64,000 bases of DNA from CAMLQK01 sp035478775 (GTDB lineage: Bacteria > Patescibacteriota > Saccharimonadia > Saccharimonadales > UBA4665), in the NCBI GenBank assembly GCA_035478775.1, contig DATIJG010000012.1, positions 46,143 through 110,142 of the forward strand, read 5' to 3'. The number at the start of each line of letters is the position of its first letter. Positions within the stretch are counted from its first letter, which is position 1. Positions 7,838 through 15,494 of the stretch are shown here, piece after piece. A program made the translations under genes and the position numbers. The notes under the pieces are model-generated. The model had not been told where the DNA came from. It saw only the letters and a list, made by a program, of their open reading frames with translations, and searched no databases.

Positions 7838-8725
7838 TTAAAACTCCATTACAGTTGAAAATACATGCACTGCGCCCGCCGAAATCCGAACGGCGTCAGT
7901 GGCTACGTCGTGTGTCACCTTAGCAAAACCGCCCCGACCCAAAAAGTTCCCTTGTTCAATGGTAGTAATTTTTTGACTGGCGGCCACCCACCCTTGTTTT
8001 TTAGCGCTCAAAATGGTGCCGGCTAACGTTGAGCCAGTAAACGGATCTTCGCTGATACCAATAAGCGGGCAGGTGACACGTACATGCAGCTGGGCTTTAG
8101 AGCTGAACGTTTCGGGGGTGTACAAGCAAAAGGCGACGATGTTGTCGGCGGCAAAGTTTTGCCGTATAAGTTCCTGGTTAAAAGCGATCGCACCAAGTAT
8201 ATCGAGCGCACCGATCGGCACATACACGTAGTTGAGTTTTGTATCGGCCAGCACCATGCCGCGTATACTGCTTGGGTTGATGCCAAAAGCTTGGGCAAAC
8301 TCCTTGCCTTGTAAGCGGTAATTCTGCAAATGTGCTTTTGGCGCATCGAAATGTGTGCGGATAGCCTTGGCGCCTACCTCGACTGACATCTGTATCGTGC
8401 CAACGTTATTTTCCATGCAAATGCTGTGGGTGCCCTGCCGGCCTAGCCCATATAAATCGGCACGCGCAAGTTCAAACAGCGTACCGATTGTGGCGTGGCC
8501 ACAAAAGTCAATCTCTGTAGATGGCGTGAAATAGCGCAGCCGTGCCTGTGCGCCAGGAAGCTTGCTAGGCACCACAAATGCTGTTTCCGAAAGGTTCATT
8601 TCGCGGGCGATGCGTTGCATTTCGGCTGGGGTGAGGCTGCTTGCATCCGTTACCACTCCTGCGGGGTTGCCGCCAAAAATATGCTGTGCAAACGCATCAA
8701 CCTGGTGAATGTGGACTCGCTTCAT
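7838..8725 (-). CDS. PhzF family isomerase/epimerase-like protein, 295 aa
   Basis: The PhzF fold signature is clear: HQVDAFAQHIFGGNPAGVV at the N-terminus, the catalytic Glu in NLSETAFV near residue 47, FCGHATIGT near 75, and the second-half EDPFTGSTL motif. PhzF-like enzymes carry out isomerisations on small acids without cofactors; most family members have unknown substrates. The gene overlaps its upstream regulator by 4 nt and is followed at 1 nt by RidA. The three genes are probably a small catabolic or detoxification unit for an amino-acid-like compound. That role is inferred. Confidence 0.85.
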   Translation of the reverse strand: MKRVHIHQVDAFAQHIFGGNPAGVVTDASSLTPAEMQRIAREMNLSETAFVVPSKLPGAQARLRYFTPSTEIDFCGHATIGTLFELARADLYGLGRQGTHSICMENNVGTIQMSVEVGAKAIRTHFDAPKAHLQNYRLQGKEFAQAFGINPSSIRGMVLADTKLNYVYVPIGALDILGAIAFNQELIRQNFAADNIVAFCLYTPETFSSKAQLHVRVTCPLIGISEDPFTGSTLAGTILSAKKQGWVAASQKITTIEQGNFLGRGGFAKVTHDVATDAVRISAGAVHVFSTVMEF

Positions 8726-9366
8726 GCTTTACCTTTCGCCTCGCGGATGTAGTTATAAATTGTAGCCCGCGAAACGCTTAAAGTTTTCGCGATAAATGTG
8801 GCCGCATCACGGTAATTGAAAAAACCATGGTCGTACATTTGGTTGGCGAGTTCGGTTTTCTGCGCTTTGGCAAGGCCAGTCAGCGCAACGTGACGTTTCG
8901 CTAAGTATTCTTCGATAAAAGCGGTGGCTTGCTGCTGCCAGTTGCCGGCAAACTCATCGATAGGGTTTAAACCTCCTTCACCTTTTAGTTTCAAAAAGCT
9001 ATGCAGCTGTGTTTGCATATTTTCAAACACGCTCGTGTCGAAGTTGATGCACACCAAGCCAATGGGCACGCCGTTTTCGTCGCGAATAGTTACCGATGTG
9101 CATTTTAATTTTCGTCCGTCCCAATTGGTTTTGTAGTACGGTTCAAAAAAGTCAGGAAAGTCTTTGACCTCAATGCCGAGTTCGGTCACTGCGCTAGGGT
9201 CGCCAACTTTTCGTTTAGAAATGTTGTTGTACAAGGCGGCAATTTTACCAGTGCGAAGGTCGTGAATTGCGCCTTCGGCATAGGGCTGCAATAAAGCGAT
9301 AATTCCTCCGACCATCGGAATATACGCCGTAATATTAGGGTGCAGTTTCGGTAAACGAGGGTTCAT
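8722..9366 (-). CDS. YheO/DauR-type PAS plus HTH transcriptional regulator, 214 aa
   Basis: The N-terminal half (about residues 10-115) resembles the YheO PAS-like sensor, with SVTIRDENGVPIGLVCINFD. The C-terminal roughly 50 residues form the associated helix-turn-helix (FNYRDAATFIAKTLSVSRATIYNYI). DauR, a family member, controls D-amino-acid catabolism. The gene begins the operon with phzF and ridA, with a 4-nt ATGA overlap to phzF. ATG 9366 is preferred to the TTG three bases upstream. A promoter is visible at 9409-9437, giving a leader of about 36 nt. Regulation of the downstream enzymes by a small amino-acid-like ligand is the natural inference. Confidence 0.8.
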   Translation of the reverse strand: MNPRLPKLHPNITAYIPMVGGIIALLQPYAEGAIHDLRTGKIAALYNNISKRKVGDPSAVTELGIEVKDFPDFFEPYYKTNWDGRKLKCTSVTIRDENGVPIGLVCINFDTSVFENMQTQLHSFLKLKGEGGLNPIDEFAGNWQQQATAFIEEYLAKRHVALTGLAKAQKTELANQMYDHGFFNYRDAATFIAKTLSVSRATIYNYIREAKGKA

Positions 9367-9408
9367 CAATTAAAACATTATTCTAAATTAAACAATTTGT
9401 AAAGGCGG

Positions 9409-9437
9409 ATTATACGTGCTTTGGATGCGTGCTCCAA
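9409..9437 (-). promoter_or_regulatory. Promoter TTGGAG-17-TATAAT for the YheO-phzF-ridA operon
   Basis: Read on the minus strand, -35 is at 9432-9437 and -10 TATAAT at 9409-9414, spacer 17. It is divergent from the PadR promoter about 45 bp away. Confidence 0.6.
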
Positions 9438-9480
9438 ATTTCAGGCCGAATCCTGTAAGTACTAGGCCATGTATATTACC

Positions 9481-9509
9481 TTGACGGGCATAGTATCATG
9501 CTATATATT
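9481..9509 (+). promoter_or_regulatory. PadR gene promoter with internal palindrome
   Basis: TTGACG (9481-9486), a 17-bp spacer and TATATT (9504-9509), ending 7 nt before the ATG at 9517. Inside the spacer, ATAGTATCATGCTAT (9490-9504) is a palindrome with 6 of 7 pairs around a central C. It is well placed for repression by PadR itself. Confidence 0.65.
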
Positions 9510-9516
9510 GTAAGCC

Positions 9517-9846
9517 ATGATCGATAATACACTATCATCAGACTTACTTCGTGGGCATACCGACACCATGGTTTTGCGGCTTTTGGCTGATGACGACAAG
9601 TATGGCTACCAAATTACTAAGCTTGTGCACGAACACTCGCGGCAGCAGTACGAGTTGAAAGAGGCAACAATGTACTCCAGCTTAAAACGCCTTGAGACCG
9701 ACGGACACATCACTTCGTACTGGGGGAGCGAAACGCAAGGCGGCCGGCGCAAATATTACCGCATCACGCCAAGCGGCCGCGCACAATATGAACAAAACAA
9801 GCAAAATTGGCAATATGCAAAAAAATTGTTAGACGAACTATTATAA
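9517..9846 (+). CDS. PadR family transcriptional regulator, 109 aa
   Basis: A short winged-helix regulator of the PadR-s2 type: VLRLLADDDKYGYQITKLV, then the recognition region LKEATMYSSLKRLETDGHI and the wing WGSETQGGRRKYYRITPSGR. PadR proteins usually repress a neighbouring membrane or stress gene and their own gene until a ligand binds. The downstream gene encodes a HAAS-type domain, the common partner of PadR in Firmicutes operons. The transcript appears leaderless, and a palindrome lies between the -35 and -10 boxes. Confidence 0.88.
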   Translation: MIDNTLSSDLLRGHTDTMVLRLLADDDKYGYQITKLVHEHSRQQYELKEATMYSSLKRLETDGHITSYWGSETQGGRRKYYRITPSGRAQYEQNKQNWQYAKKLLDELL

Positions 9847-9854
9847 GAAAGGTT

Positions 9855-10637
9855 ATGGATATTATGAACGACAAGCTTGCAACATTTTTAGACGGTGCTT
9901 TCGCGCCATACGGTGATTTTCCGGCACGCGCCGACGTTAAGCAGGAATTACTGGCTAACCTTACCGAAAAATATGAAGATTTTAAAAAGGCCGCCAAAAC
10001 TGACGACGAAGCTTACGCTGCAACTATCGCTTCGTTTGGCGACGTAGCAGAAATTATGGAGCAGATGCAGGTGAATACTTCGCCCGCCCCACGTAATACG
10101 AACCTCAAAAGTTCAAACATGCCTGACTCAGACTTAACCGGCGCAAACTTAACCGGCGCTAATTTTAGCAGCAGCGCGCTTGCGGGGTCGGACTTCGGCA
10201 ATGCAAACCTCGCGCAATCTGTATTTAAATCGGCAGCGCTTAAAGGCGCAATTTTCGCAGGTGCCAACCTCACACAAGCTACGCTTGCCAGCTGCGACTT
10301 AAGCGACACGAACTTCGAAAACGCCGATTTAACAGACACGCAAATCAAGTCGTCCAACTTTAGCGGTACCAATCTAAAAGGTGCAAAGCTGGATCGCACG
10401 ACGATTACGCGTTCCGACCTAAGCAATGTTTCGTTTGAAGGCATGAGCTTAGAAGGCGTTGTGTTTGAAAGCGACTCCCTAAAAGGTGCCTCATTTAAAG
10501 ACGCGAAACTGCACGATGTCTCGTTCCATTTTAGTGCAGTGAAACACGCGATTTTCGACGGCGCGACTATGGATAAAGTGACGTACGCGGTGCTTAAGGG
10601 CGCGAAGGCGAACCTTGAAAACGTCGCCGTTCAGTAA
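9855..10637 (+). CDS. HAAS-like domain fused to pentapeptide repeats, 260 aa
   Basis: The first roughly 70 residues (LATFLDGAFAPYG, then LLANLTEKYEDFKKAAKTDD and SFGDVAEIMEQM) resemble the DUF1700/HAAS helical domain that commonly follows PadR genes. From about residue 90 to the end run pentapeptide repeats of the A(D/N)LxX type (NLTGANFSSSALAGSDFGNANL and so on), expected to form a right-handed quadrilateral beta-helix. No membrane helix is seen, although HAAS proteins are often membrane-bound. The start is placed at ATG 9855 after the PadR stop; ATG 9864, with AAAGG 11 nt upstream, is equally possible. It is co-transcribed with PadR, with an 8-nt gap. Function unknown. Confidence 0.75.
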   Translation: MDIMNDKLATFLDGAFAPYGDFPARADVKQELLANLTEKYEDFKKAAKTDDEAYAATIASFGDVAEIMEQMQVNTSPAPRNTNLKSSNMPDSDLTGANLTGANFSSSALAGSDFGNANLAQSVFKSAALKGAIFAGANLTQATLASCDLSDTNFENADLTDTQIKSSNFSGTNLKGAKLDRTTITRSDLSNVSFEGMSLEGVVFESDSLKGASFKDAKLHDVSFHFSAVKHAIFDGATMDKVTYAVLKGAKANLENVAVQ

Positions 10638-10655
10638 AAACGCTGTGGTAAAATG

Positions 10656-10687
10656 CGGCTGGCGGCTATGTGCGCAGCCGTGTTTTT
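10656..10687 (+). terminator. Rho-independent terminator of the PadR unit
   Basis: Arms CGGCTG (10656-10661) and CAGCCG (10675-10680) are followed by TGTTTTT. The T run reaches the stop region of the convergent membrane-protein gene. Confidence 0.65.
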
Positions 10688-11345
10688 AGTATGGCGAAGC
10701 GCCGCGTGCGCGTACTCGGCTTGCCCAAGCGACCACTTGGCTCAGTAATATAAAGCCAGCAGCAATCCCTAAAATGTACCAGGCAACGTTACCCGCGCCG
10801 CCAACTTTTGCCGGGTTTAAGAACGGGTACGGATACCAATGCACAAAATGCGCCCTAATAAGTGTGTAAATAATCCACAAGATCGGGAAAATTAGCCACC
10901 AAAGTGCGGCACGTGGGCTAACTGGTTTGCGCGAAGGCCATAGCAGCCACCAGGCTACAATAAAAAGCGGCCCAAGTTGGTGCAATACAAAATTATTCCA
11001 GTCGAAGCCGAGCGTTGGGTTCACATCGGGATTATTCTGTAACAAAAACGTGTAAACTAAGCCGGTTACAAGCATGTACAGCACAGCTGCGCCGCGCACG
11101 TAGCGGAACCAATCGCCCATACTTTTATGGCGAAACAGACCGATTATTGTAATGCAGTATACGGCTGCCGCGATAATATTGCTTTGCACGGTAAAATAGC
11201 TAAAAACATTCCAGCCGTAAAAGTCAGGGTTGGTGTTTTTCCAGGCATTCCACGGCTTTATGGCGAACAAGGTGAATAATACTATAAGTGTAAGAGCGCT
11301 TACGTGTGCCCATTTAACAGGTCTGCTAGCTGCTTTTGTTTTCAT
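10686..11345 (-). CDS. Pr6Pr family six-helix membrane protein, 219 aa
   Basis: Six predicted helices, with aromatic-rich segments characteristic of the Pr6Pr/FAR-17a-like family: FYGWNVFSYFTVQSNIIAAA, NFVLHQLGPLFIVAWWLLWP and HFVHWYPYPFLNP. Members are of unknown biochemical function in bacteria. The start overlaps the stop of the upstream P-type ATPase by 4 nt, so it is translationally coupled to a magnesium-type transporter. Whether that coupling reflects a shared role in ion homeostasis is inference. Confidence 0.75.
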   Translation of the reverse strand: MKTKAASRPVKWAHVSALTLIVLFTLFAIKPWNAWKNTNPDFYGWNVFSYFTVQSNIIAAAVYCITIIGLFRHKSMGDWFRYVRGAAVLYMLVTGLVYTFLLQNNPDVNPTLGFDWNNFVLHQLGPLFIVAWWLLWPSRKPVSPRAALWWLIFPILWIIYTLIRAHFVHWYPYPFLNPAKVGGAGNVAWYILGIAAGFILLSQVVAWASRVRARGASPY

Positions 11346-13798
11346 TTTGTCGCCTTATTTAAAGTTTGGTCCGTACCTTCACCGCCGTAAAAATGCCGCT
11401 TTATAATTTGTGCAAAGCAAAGGTATGTGAGCACGATTACAACTAACGCGCCGACTTGTGCTGGTTGCAGCAAGCCGAACTTAAACCAGTGTCGCACTGG
11501 CAGAAGCACGACGAGTGCAGCGATTATCCCAATAAGAAGTGTGCTGAGCGTAAGTGGCAATGCCGGGCGGCTCTCGCGGAGCGGCATACGCCGGGTGCGA
11601 ATGACATACACCACGAATACTTGCGTTAAGATTGACTCAAAAAACCAACCGGCTTGGAAAACTCCTTCATGGGCATGGAAGATTAGCAGCAGCACGCCAA
11701 AAGTTATATAGTCAAAAATCGAACTAAGTATGCCATACGACCACATAAATTTTTTAATATCAGCCATGCGTAAGCGCCTGGGGCGGGCAATTTCGCTTTC
11801 ATCGACGTTATCGAGCGGAATGGCAAACTGGCTGGTGTCGTACAACAAGTTGTTCAGTAAGATTTGTGTGGCTAGCAAGGGCAGAAACGGCAGAAATAAA
11901 CTGGCGCCGGCCATCGAAAACATGTTGCCAAAGTTAGAACTCAGGCTCATGCGCAAATATTTCATAGTGTTGGCAAATGTGCGGCGGCCTTCCGCGATAC
12001 CATTGGTGAGCTCAAACAAGCTTTTGTGCAACAAAATAAAGTCAGCTGCGTCTTTGGCGACGTCAGTTGCGTTATTAACTGAAATACCAACATCGGCGGC
12101 GCGCAAGCTGGGGGCGTCGTTAATACCATCGCCCATATAGCCGATAACATGCCCGTTGGCTTGCAGTGCCTGAATAATCTGCATTTTTTGTTCAGGATTG
12201 ACGCGCGCAAAAATAGTAGCGCGTTCCACGGCCCCGGCGAGCTGCTGTTGATGTAGCTTGCTTATCTGATCCCCGGTTAATGTGCCGGAACTTTCCAAAC
12301 CAATATCGTGGGCGATTTTTTCAGTCACATATGGGTTGTCGCCGGTAATAATCTTTATCGCAACGCCCATGCCGGCCATGCGCTGCAAAGTTTCACCGAC
12401 CGAAGCTTTTGCCGGGTCTAAAAACGCCAAAAAACCCTGGAACTGCAAGTTAGTTTCGTCAGCCGGTTCGTAGCGTTTCTCGATGCCGATTTCTTTGTTG
12501 GCAATGGCAAGAACCCTAAAACCGTCTTGGCTCAATTTGTCATACGTTTGGCTAATGATTTCGCGAAAATGTTCGGTAAGGTGCGCTGTGGTGTCGTCGT
12601 AGCCGCTGCAAATTTTAAGTACTTCTTCGGGCGCACCTTTGACGATTAAAAAACGCCGCTTATCGTGTGTGTGATGGGCGACGACGGCCTCGCGCTTGCG
12701 CTCAAAATCGAATGGAATTTCATCGATTTTTTTCCATGGCTCTATATTTATGTGCTTAAAGCTTTGTACGGCGGTGTCGAGCGGGTTGGTGAAACCAGTC
12801 GAAAATACGCTGGCGACATATCCCAGTTCAAGCACATGTTCAGACTGCTTGTTTTTGCCATCTACGTATTTAACCAGTGCGATCTTATCTTCGGTGAGCG
12901 TGCCGGTTTTATCAGTGCACAAAATGTCCATGCTACCAAAATTTTGCACGGCCGAAAGCTGTTTCACAATCACGCCTTCGTGGGCCATTTTAAGCGAACC
13001 TTTGGTTAAGTTGAGCGTGATAATCAGCGGCAAAAGTTCGGGTGTAAGGCCGACGGCCAGCGCTAAACTGAACAACACCGAGTCGAGCACATTGCGATGA
13101 AATAAAATGTTCACCACGAACACAAAAAACACCAAGAAGAACGTTATTTTTATAATTAGCGTGCTGAAGTCCTTAATTTCACGCTCAAATTCAGTACTGC
13201 GCCGGCCGGATTGCAATGCAGCGGCAATATGCGCAAACTTGGTGTTTTTGCCGATATGGGTAACACGCATCATGCCCTCGCCGCTCATTACACCGCTACC
13301 CATAAACACTTCGCTCTCTTTAGTTTTTTGTTGCGGGAAGGACTCGCCGGTGAGCGCCGCCTCGTTGGTAAATAAATCTTTGGAATCGGTAATAATCCCA
13401 TCTGCCGGAATAACTTTGCCCGCTTTGAGCAGCACAATATCGCCGGGCACTAACTCGCGTACGGCAACCTGCCGCTCTTTGCCGCCATCACGCAGCACTG
13501 TAACGCGCACGCGGACCTTTTCCTTTAAAGCTTCGGCGGCTTGTTCCGAACGGTAGGTGTTAAAAAAGTCCAAGCCGACACTTAGCAGCACGATAGTAGC
13601 GATAATGAAAAAGCTCGCCTTATCGCCAAAAAACAGCGATAAGCTGGCCGCCAAAAGCAAAATAACAACCAACGGGTTTTTAAACCGCGTCAAAAATGCG
13701 ATAAATGCTTTGCTGTGGCCATTGCCTTGTGCAAAGTCGTTGTAACCGTATTGTGCCCGAAGTTGTTGTACTTTTTGTGTGGAAAGACCAGTGCTCAT
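11342..13798 (-). CDS. mgtA: Magnesium-translocating P-type ATPase (MgtA/MgtB type), 818 aa
   Basis: P-type ATPase landmarks are all present: actuator TGES at 150-153, the phosphorylated Asp296 in DKTGT, the hinge GYMGDGINDAP near residue 555, and about ten membrane helices. The stretch GVIVKQLSAVQNFGSMDILC before DKTGT and the membrane motif GLTPELLPLII match the type IIIB Mg2+ importers MgtA/MgtB rather than Ca2+ or K+ pumps. At 818 residues it is somewhat shorter than E. coli MgtA, with a short N-terminus. It should import Mg2+ using ATP. It is the first gene of a two-gene minus-strand operon with the Pr6Pr-like protein. Confidence 0.9.
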   Translation of the reverse strand: MSTGLSTQKVQQLRAQYGYNDFAQGNGHSKAFIAFLTRFKNPLVVILLLAASLSLFFGDKASFFIIATIVLLSVGLDFFNTYRSEQAAEALKEKVRVRVTVLRDGGKERQVAVRELVPGDIVLLKAGKVIPADGIITDSKDLFTNEAALTGESFPQQKTKESEVFMGSGVMSGEGMMRVTHIGKNTKFAHIAAALQSGRRSTEFEREIKDFSTLIIKITFFLVFFVFVVNILFHRNVLDSVLFSLALAVGLTPELLPLIITLNLTKGSLKMAHEGVIVKQLSAVQNFGSMDILCTDKTGTLTEDKIALVKYVDGKNKQSEHVLELGYVASVFSTGFTNPLDTAVQSFKHINIEPWKKIDEIPFDFERKREAVVAHHTHDKRRFLIVKGAPEEVLKICSGYDDTTAHLTEHFREIISQTYDKLSQDGFRVLAIANKEIGIEKRYEPADETNLQFQGFLAFLDPAKASVGETLQRMAGMGVAIKIITGDNPYVTEKIAHDIGLESSGTLTGDQISKLHQQQLAGAVERATIFARVNPEQKMQIIQALQANGHVIGYMGDGINDAPSLRAADVGISVNNATDVAKDAADFILLHKSLFELTNGIAEGRRTFANTMKYLRMSLSSNFGNMFSMAGASLFLPFLPLLATQILLNNLLYDTSQFAIPLDNVDESEIARPRRLRMADIKKFMWSYGILSSIFDYITFGVLLLIFHAHEGVFQAGWFFESILTQVFVVYVIRTRRMPLRESRPALPLTLSTLLIGIIAALVVLLPVRHWFKFGLLQPAQVGALVVIVLTYLCFAQIIKRHFYGGEGTDQTLNKATK

Positions 13799-13840
13799 AA
13801 TAAGTATTGTAGCTCTGTTTTAGTTTTTGGGCTATCGTCC

Positions 13841-13870
13841 TTGTGTTTAAGAGGCAAAGGCTTGTATATT
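13841..13870 (+). promoter_or_regulatory. Promoter TTGTGT-18-TATATT
   Basis: -35 at 13841-13846 and -10 at 13865-13870. The -10 ends 8 nt before ATG 13879. The upstream in-frame ATG at 13843 lies inside the promoter, which fixes the start at 13879. Confidence 0.65.
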
Positions 13871-13878
13871 TAAAGCAC

Positions 13879-15288
13879 ATGGACGATTTCAAGGACTTGA
13901 ACGACGACCCGAATGAAGATTCGCACCGGCCTTATGGTGTGCCGATTCCGCCGCGGCCCGAGCTTGGTTCCATGCTGCCACAGAATATGAAGTCATCGGC
14001 GCTACACCCGATGGACACGCTCAACCCCGACTACGAGGCGAGAGTTCGCCAACAGGCTGCCGAACCACAAAAGCCGGCGCTTACATACGATGAGCTTTTA
14101 GGCATCCCGCCCGCGCCGCAAGCACAACCGCCAGTGCAGGGCCAAAGTACGCCGCTCTCTTCTGACTCAGGCCAGCCGAGCGTAAATCAGATGAGTACTG
14201 CCGAATTACCTGCGACAACAAGTACAGGTGTTGATGGTCGCCTCCGTCGCAAGTTTAGAATTATGGTGGCCCTTATTGTGCTACTAATTTGTTTCAGCGC
14301 CGGCTTGTATGTATTTACGCTGCTTAGCAAAAATAAAAACGGTGCTGGCACGCAAGGCGGGGCAAAAACCATCATGGACGCTCGCAGCGTGGCAACGCTC
14401 GCGAAGCAAGGCAAACTAACGGCAGCAACAGTGGCCAAAATGGATGCCCGTACTTACCTCGAGCAAACAATGAATACTGTGGCGCAGCAGCCGGTACAAC
14501 ACCTTACGCAAGATATATCCGACATGATTGCCGCCAACACCCGTCCTAAAGATTTTTTGAGCCTTGAAACCAGCGACACGACGTATAATTACAAAACCGG
14601 CGAGTTGGGCATTTTGTTCGAGCACCAATACTCGGATATAGCGGCGTACAAATATTTTATGACCTGTTTTGGTGGTAAAAATTACGTGTACGTCCCGAGT
14701 GGCAATAACAATTGGCAGCAAACTGATGGCCAGAACACGTGCGACCCGTTGCTGCCAACGGTGCGACGCTTGATTACTGATGGCACGAATATTGGCGGCC
14801 TAAACAATGTGCAGGCAAACGCCTTTACAAATGCGCTATTTGCGGCAAACCCTAAAGGTGTGGTGTCTGCTTCGGCAGCGCAGCTTGCCACGCATAACGG
14901 CAAGCAATATATAAAAGTGCAAGGCAAAATTAACCCGGTTAACTTTGGCACTGCCAGCGCACCGAAGTGGCAGGGGCAGAGTTTTGTACAAAGCGCTTTC
15001 AATGCGACAGGGCTTGATATAAACAAGTATCCATACTACGCTGACGGCATCGGCACCAGCGGCCGCACAATAACGATGTATATCGACCCCATAACGGTGC
15101 TGCCGGTTTACGCCGAATATGTAACCGACACAGGCGTAGATAGTTCGGGCAAACCGCGCTTGCCGATAATCGGCGACTTGTACCGGCTCGTACGAGTACA
15201 GTATTCTTTTGGCGGCAGTGTGCCTAAAACTAGCGTGTCGCAAATGCCGGGCGACATTACACTTGCGTGGCCGGCTGAAAAGCGCTAA
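13879..15288 (+). CDS. Membrane-anchored extracytoplasmic protein, 469 aa (paralogue of the gene at 15495)
   Basis: Three parts are visible: an N-terminal cytoplasmic region of about 130 residues rich in Pro, Gln and Ala; one transmembrane helix at about 132-152 (FRIMVALIVLLICFSAGLYV) after the basic LRRKFR; and a roughly 310-residue extracytoplasmic domain with scattered Cys. The C-terminal domain aligns by eye with the protein encoded at 15495. Both share NGKQYIKV-like and SAFNATGL-like blocks and a TxYIDPxTxLPVYxE-like strand. I do not recognise the family. The start is leaderless. tRNA-Cys follows 53 nt later. Confidence 0.65.
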   Translation: MDDFKDLNDDPNEDSHRPYGVPIPPRPELGSMLPQNMKSSALHPMDTLNPDYEARVRQQAAEPQKPALTYDELLGIPPAPQAQPPVQGQSTPLSSDSGQPSVNQMSTAELPATTSTGVDGRLRRKFRIMVALIVLLICFSAGLYVFTLLSKNKNGAGTQGGAKTIMDARSVATLAKQGKLTAATVAKMDARTYLEQTMNTVAQQPVQHLTQDISDMIAANTRPKDFLSLETSDTTYNYKTGELGILFEHQYSDIAAYKYFMTCFGGKNYVYVPSGNNNWQQTDGQNTCDPLLPTVRRLITDGTNIGGLNNVQANAFTNALFAANPKGVVSASAAQLATHNGKQYIKVQGKINPVNFGTASAPKWQGQSFVQSAFNATGLDINKYPYYADGIGTSGRTITMYIDPITVLPVYAEYVTDTGVDSSGKPRLPIIGDLYRLVRVQYSFGGSVPKTSVSQMPGDITLAWPAEKR

Positions 15289-15341
15289 TTTTTACACTGT
15301 TACTGCTTGGCAACTTGCGGTATAATCGCTTGGCAGGCTAG

Positions 15342-15415
15342 GGCGCCGTGGCGGAGTGGTTACGCAGAGGTCTGCAAAACCTTGTACACCGGTTCAAATC
15401 CGGTCGGTGCCTCCA
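15342..15415 (+). tRNA. tRNA-Cys (anticodon GCA)
   Basis: Acceptor arms GGCGCCG (15342-15348) and CGGTGCC (15405-15411) pair with one G-U. The discriminator is U and the CCA end is encoded (15413-15415). The anticodon loop CTGCAAA gives GCA, and the T arm carries GGTTCAAATCC. A TATAAT at 15321-15326 is the likely -10. Confidence 0.93.
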
Positions 15416-15429
15416 CTTAGTCATTTTTT

Positions 15430-15461
15430 AAATAGTCTACCTGCGAGCGGTGGACTATTTT
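15430..15461 (+). terminator. Hairpin terminator after tRNA-Cys
   Basis: 12-nt arms at 15430-15441 (AAATAGTCTACC) and 15449-15460 (GGTGGACTATTT) pair with a single G-U around a 7-nt loop and end in TTTT. Confidence 0.75.
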
Positions 15462-15494
15462 GCTATACTGAAACATGTAACTTGTAACAATCAT

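Noticed and set aside
11342..13798. Calcium P-type ATPase
   Set aside because: The sequence just before DKTGT (IVKQLSAVQNFGSMD) and the GLTPELLPLI membrane motif fit the Mg2+ MgtA/MgtB group better.
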